From: Candidatus Bipolaricaulota bacterium
Lineage (GTDB): Bacteria > Bipolaricaulota > Bipolaricaulia > UBA7950 > UBA9294
Direction of reading: 5' to 3'
Length of the DNA: 6,574 nt
Assembly: GCA_003979035.1 (NCBI GenBank)
Contig: RXOA01000008.1
Span: 1-6,574 of the forward strand
Shown one piece after another: positions 5,393 through 6,574 of this stretch. Both the position numbers and the translations under genes were made by a program. The notes under the pieces are model-generated. The model was not told the DNA's origin and did not search any database. It worked only from the letters and a program-made list of their open reading frames with translations. The first letter of the stretch is position 1; each line of letters starts with the position of its first letter.

Positions 5393-5508
5393 CATACAAC
5401 CGTATGGATCCAACAGGAGTTCTGCCGATCAGAGGTGGATCGCAGAGTGTTCAAGCAGACCCGTGACGTCAGGATCGCCAAGCGTCGTGGGTGGGTCGAG
5501 CGGGATCT

Positions 5509-6574
5509 CTAGAGTTCGTCGGCGGAAGAGATCACCAGCGAGCGCTCAGGATGTCGTGGGTCGTCCTGGGTCTCGAGCCAGTGGTCGAAGCCTCCGATGA
5601 GACTGTGGGCAAGGGAATAGCCCTGAGCTCGGAGTGCGAGTGCGGCCCGATCGGCTTCGGCGCCTTGCTGTCCGTACACGACGATCCGAACGTCACGCGG
5701 CAACTCGGCCGCCCATCCAGGCAGATCGGACGACGAGACGTTGACCGCTCCGATCAAGTGGCCTGCGGCGTACGCCACGGGATTGCGGATGTCGACAAGG
5801 ATGTAGTACAGGTCCTGGGCGAGCACGGAAACGGAGAAGCTATAAGCGGTGGATGGGGAAATTGGGGTCCCGAGACCGCCGATCGCGGAGGTCATGAGAC
5901 GATTTCCGTAAAGCCCGACCCACGCTGCGAGGCCTCCTTCAATGGCATACCCCTCATACCCTGCCCGCTGGAGCGTATCCGCTGCTTGGCTGCTTCGTGA
6001 ACCGGCATCATCGATGAGGAAGATGACCGCTTCGCGGGGCAGGTTCCCGGACCAACTGCCAAGCTGGGCGAGAGGCACGTTCAGGGCTCCGATCAGATGT
6101 CCGGCAGCAAACTCCGCTTCATCTCGCAAGTCCAGAAGCATGTAGAAGTCGGAGCGAAGCGCTTGGGGGCTCAACTGCTGGGTTGCAGCGCGCTGTACGG
6201 TCGCAGTCAGAGTCAGAAACGATTCCGGGCGAATAGGATCATTGCTGTCGATGTAGATGTAGCGGTTGTTCACGCCGTCCAGCATCCCCGTGGTGTCAAA
6301 GCTGACGTCCAAGCGGATCGACGTTCCTGGCTGAATCGTGTTCGACGGCAGATCGACCGTCGTGCAACCGCAGTTTGGCCGAACCCGCTCAAGAACCAGC
6401 GGCGAAGTCCCACCGTTTGAGATGATGTACGTATGGTAGTATACGTACCCTTCATTGACCGTTCCGAAGTCGTGAATGGCCGCGTCAACCAGAATGGCTG
6501 GTGTGGCGAGCGACGTGAAAGCTCCTAGGCCCAAGCAAACAGCAATGGCGAGAGCGACCCTTCCGGTGACGTGC
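5509..6574 (-). CDS. Exported DUF1573 protein with two cysteine-less rhodanese-like domains (5' end beyond right edge)
   Basis: The frame is open to the window edge. In-frame codons upstream of the TTG at 6534 read HVTGRVALAIAVCLGLGA, which continues a signal-peptide hydrophobic core, so the true start almost certainly lies past 6574. Numbering here takes that TTG as residue 1. Residues about 14-113 match DUF1573, an Ig-like beta domain: IHDFGTVNEG (20-29), the hallmark PNCGCTT (53-59), GTSIRLDVSFDT and YIYIDSNDP. Two rhodanese-like domains follow. The first is at about 121-210 (LLDLRDEAEFAAGHLIGALNV; GY-AIEGGLAAW). The second is at about 235-321 (LVDIRNPVAYAAGHLIGAVNV; IGGFDHWL). In both, the sulfur-carrying Cys of the active loop is gone: LIDDAGSRS has Asp175, and VVYGQQGAEAD has Gly288. 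Sulfurtransferase activity is therefore unlikely, and a binding or structural role is inferred. The role of DUF1573 is not established. The stop is TAG at 5511-5509; the permease gene follows after 133 bases. Confidence -1.
   Translation of the reverse strand, partial: HVTGRVALAIAVCLGLGAFTSLATPAILVDAAIHDFGTVNEGYVYYHTYIISNGGTSPLVLERVRPNCGCTTVDLPSNTIQPGTSIRLDVSFDTTGMLDGVNNRYIYIDSNDPIRPESFLTLTATVQRAATQQLSPQALRSDFYMLLDLRDEAEFAAGHLIGALNVPLAQLGSWSGNLPREAVIFLIDDAGSRSSQAADTLQRAGYEGYAIEGGLAAWVGLYGNRLMTSAIGGLGTPISPSTAYSFSVSVLAQDLYYILVDIRNPVAYAAGHLIGAVNVSSSDLPGWAAELPRDVRIVVYGQQGAEADRAALALRAQGYSLAHSLIGGFDHWLETQDDPRHPERSLVISSADEL

Noticed and set aside
5400..5508. Terminator between the DUF1573-rhodanese gene and the permease
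   Set aside because: No stable hairpin with a T-run was found on the minus strand; the short TGACGTCA palindrome is too small to support a call.

Overview
The window comes from a GC-rich bacterium. It carries five protein-coding genes, two of them cut by the window edges. Most are envelope-facing or secreted: an Ig-like surface or secreted protein, a secreted caspase/legumain-type peptidase, a phosphate permease, and a DUF1573-rhodanese protein. The fifth is a cytosolic RIO-type protein kinase. The sequence gives no secure phylum. Use of TTG starts, a bacterial RIO kinase and Ig-like and PPC-like exported proteins fits a deep-branching environmental lineage, but that is only an impression. 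No mobile element, CRISPR array, rRNA or tRNA was recognised.

Layout, left to right. 1-492 (minus): N-terminal part of an exported Ig-like repeat protein with a TTG start and a strong Shine-Dalgarno, continuing off the left edge. 493-1376: a long gene-free stretch holding nested inverted repeats (589-670) and a three-copy 26-bp tandem repeat whose units each form a small hairpin (1154-1231). 1377-2147 (minus): RIO-family kinase. 2148-2277: divergent control region with a promoter for each direction and a small dyad. 2278-4344 (plus): secreted 688-residue peptidase with three C-terminal PPC-like beta domains. 4345-4418: convergent gap with a long hairpin. 4419-5375 (minus): PiT-family phosphate permease. 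5376-5508: short gap. 5509-6574 (minus): exported DUF1573 plus two rhodanese-like domains, with its 5' end beyond the right edge.

The most interesting item is the peptidase. Its catalytic halves appear in swapped order. The segment matching the usual second half (DDEF, then QC-x-GGG, then ESAW) comes first. The segment matching the usual first half (WAVLFVGD, SNDLE, ENIFVLAG, then TTGHG) follows it. No cysteine lies downstream of the candidate catalytic histidine, so an intact site would need Cys76 and His311 in permuted order. This looks like a circularly permuted C13/caspase-fold protease. Other points of interest are the missing catalytic cysteine in both rhodanese domains, a diverged second signature in the PiT permease, and two genes (kinase and permease) whose -10-like boxes sit so close to the ATG that their transcripts may be almost leaderless.

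The genes do not form one obvious pathway. The peptidase, the Ig-like protein and the DUF1573-rhodanese protein are all exported and may act at the cell surface or in the envelope, but no direct partnership can be read from the sequence.
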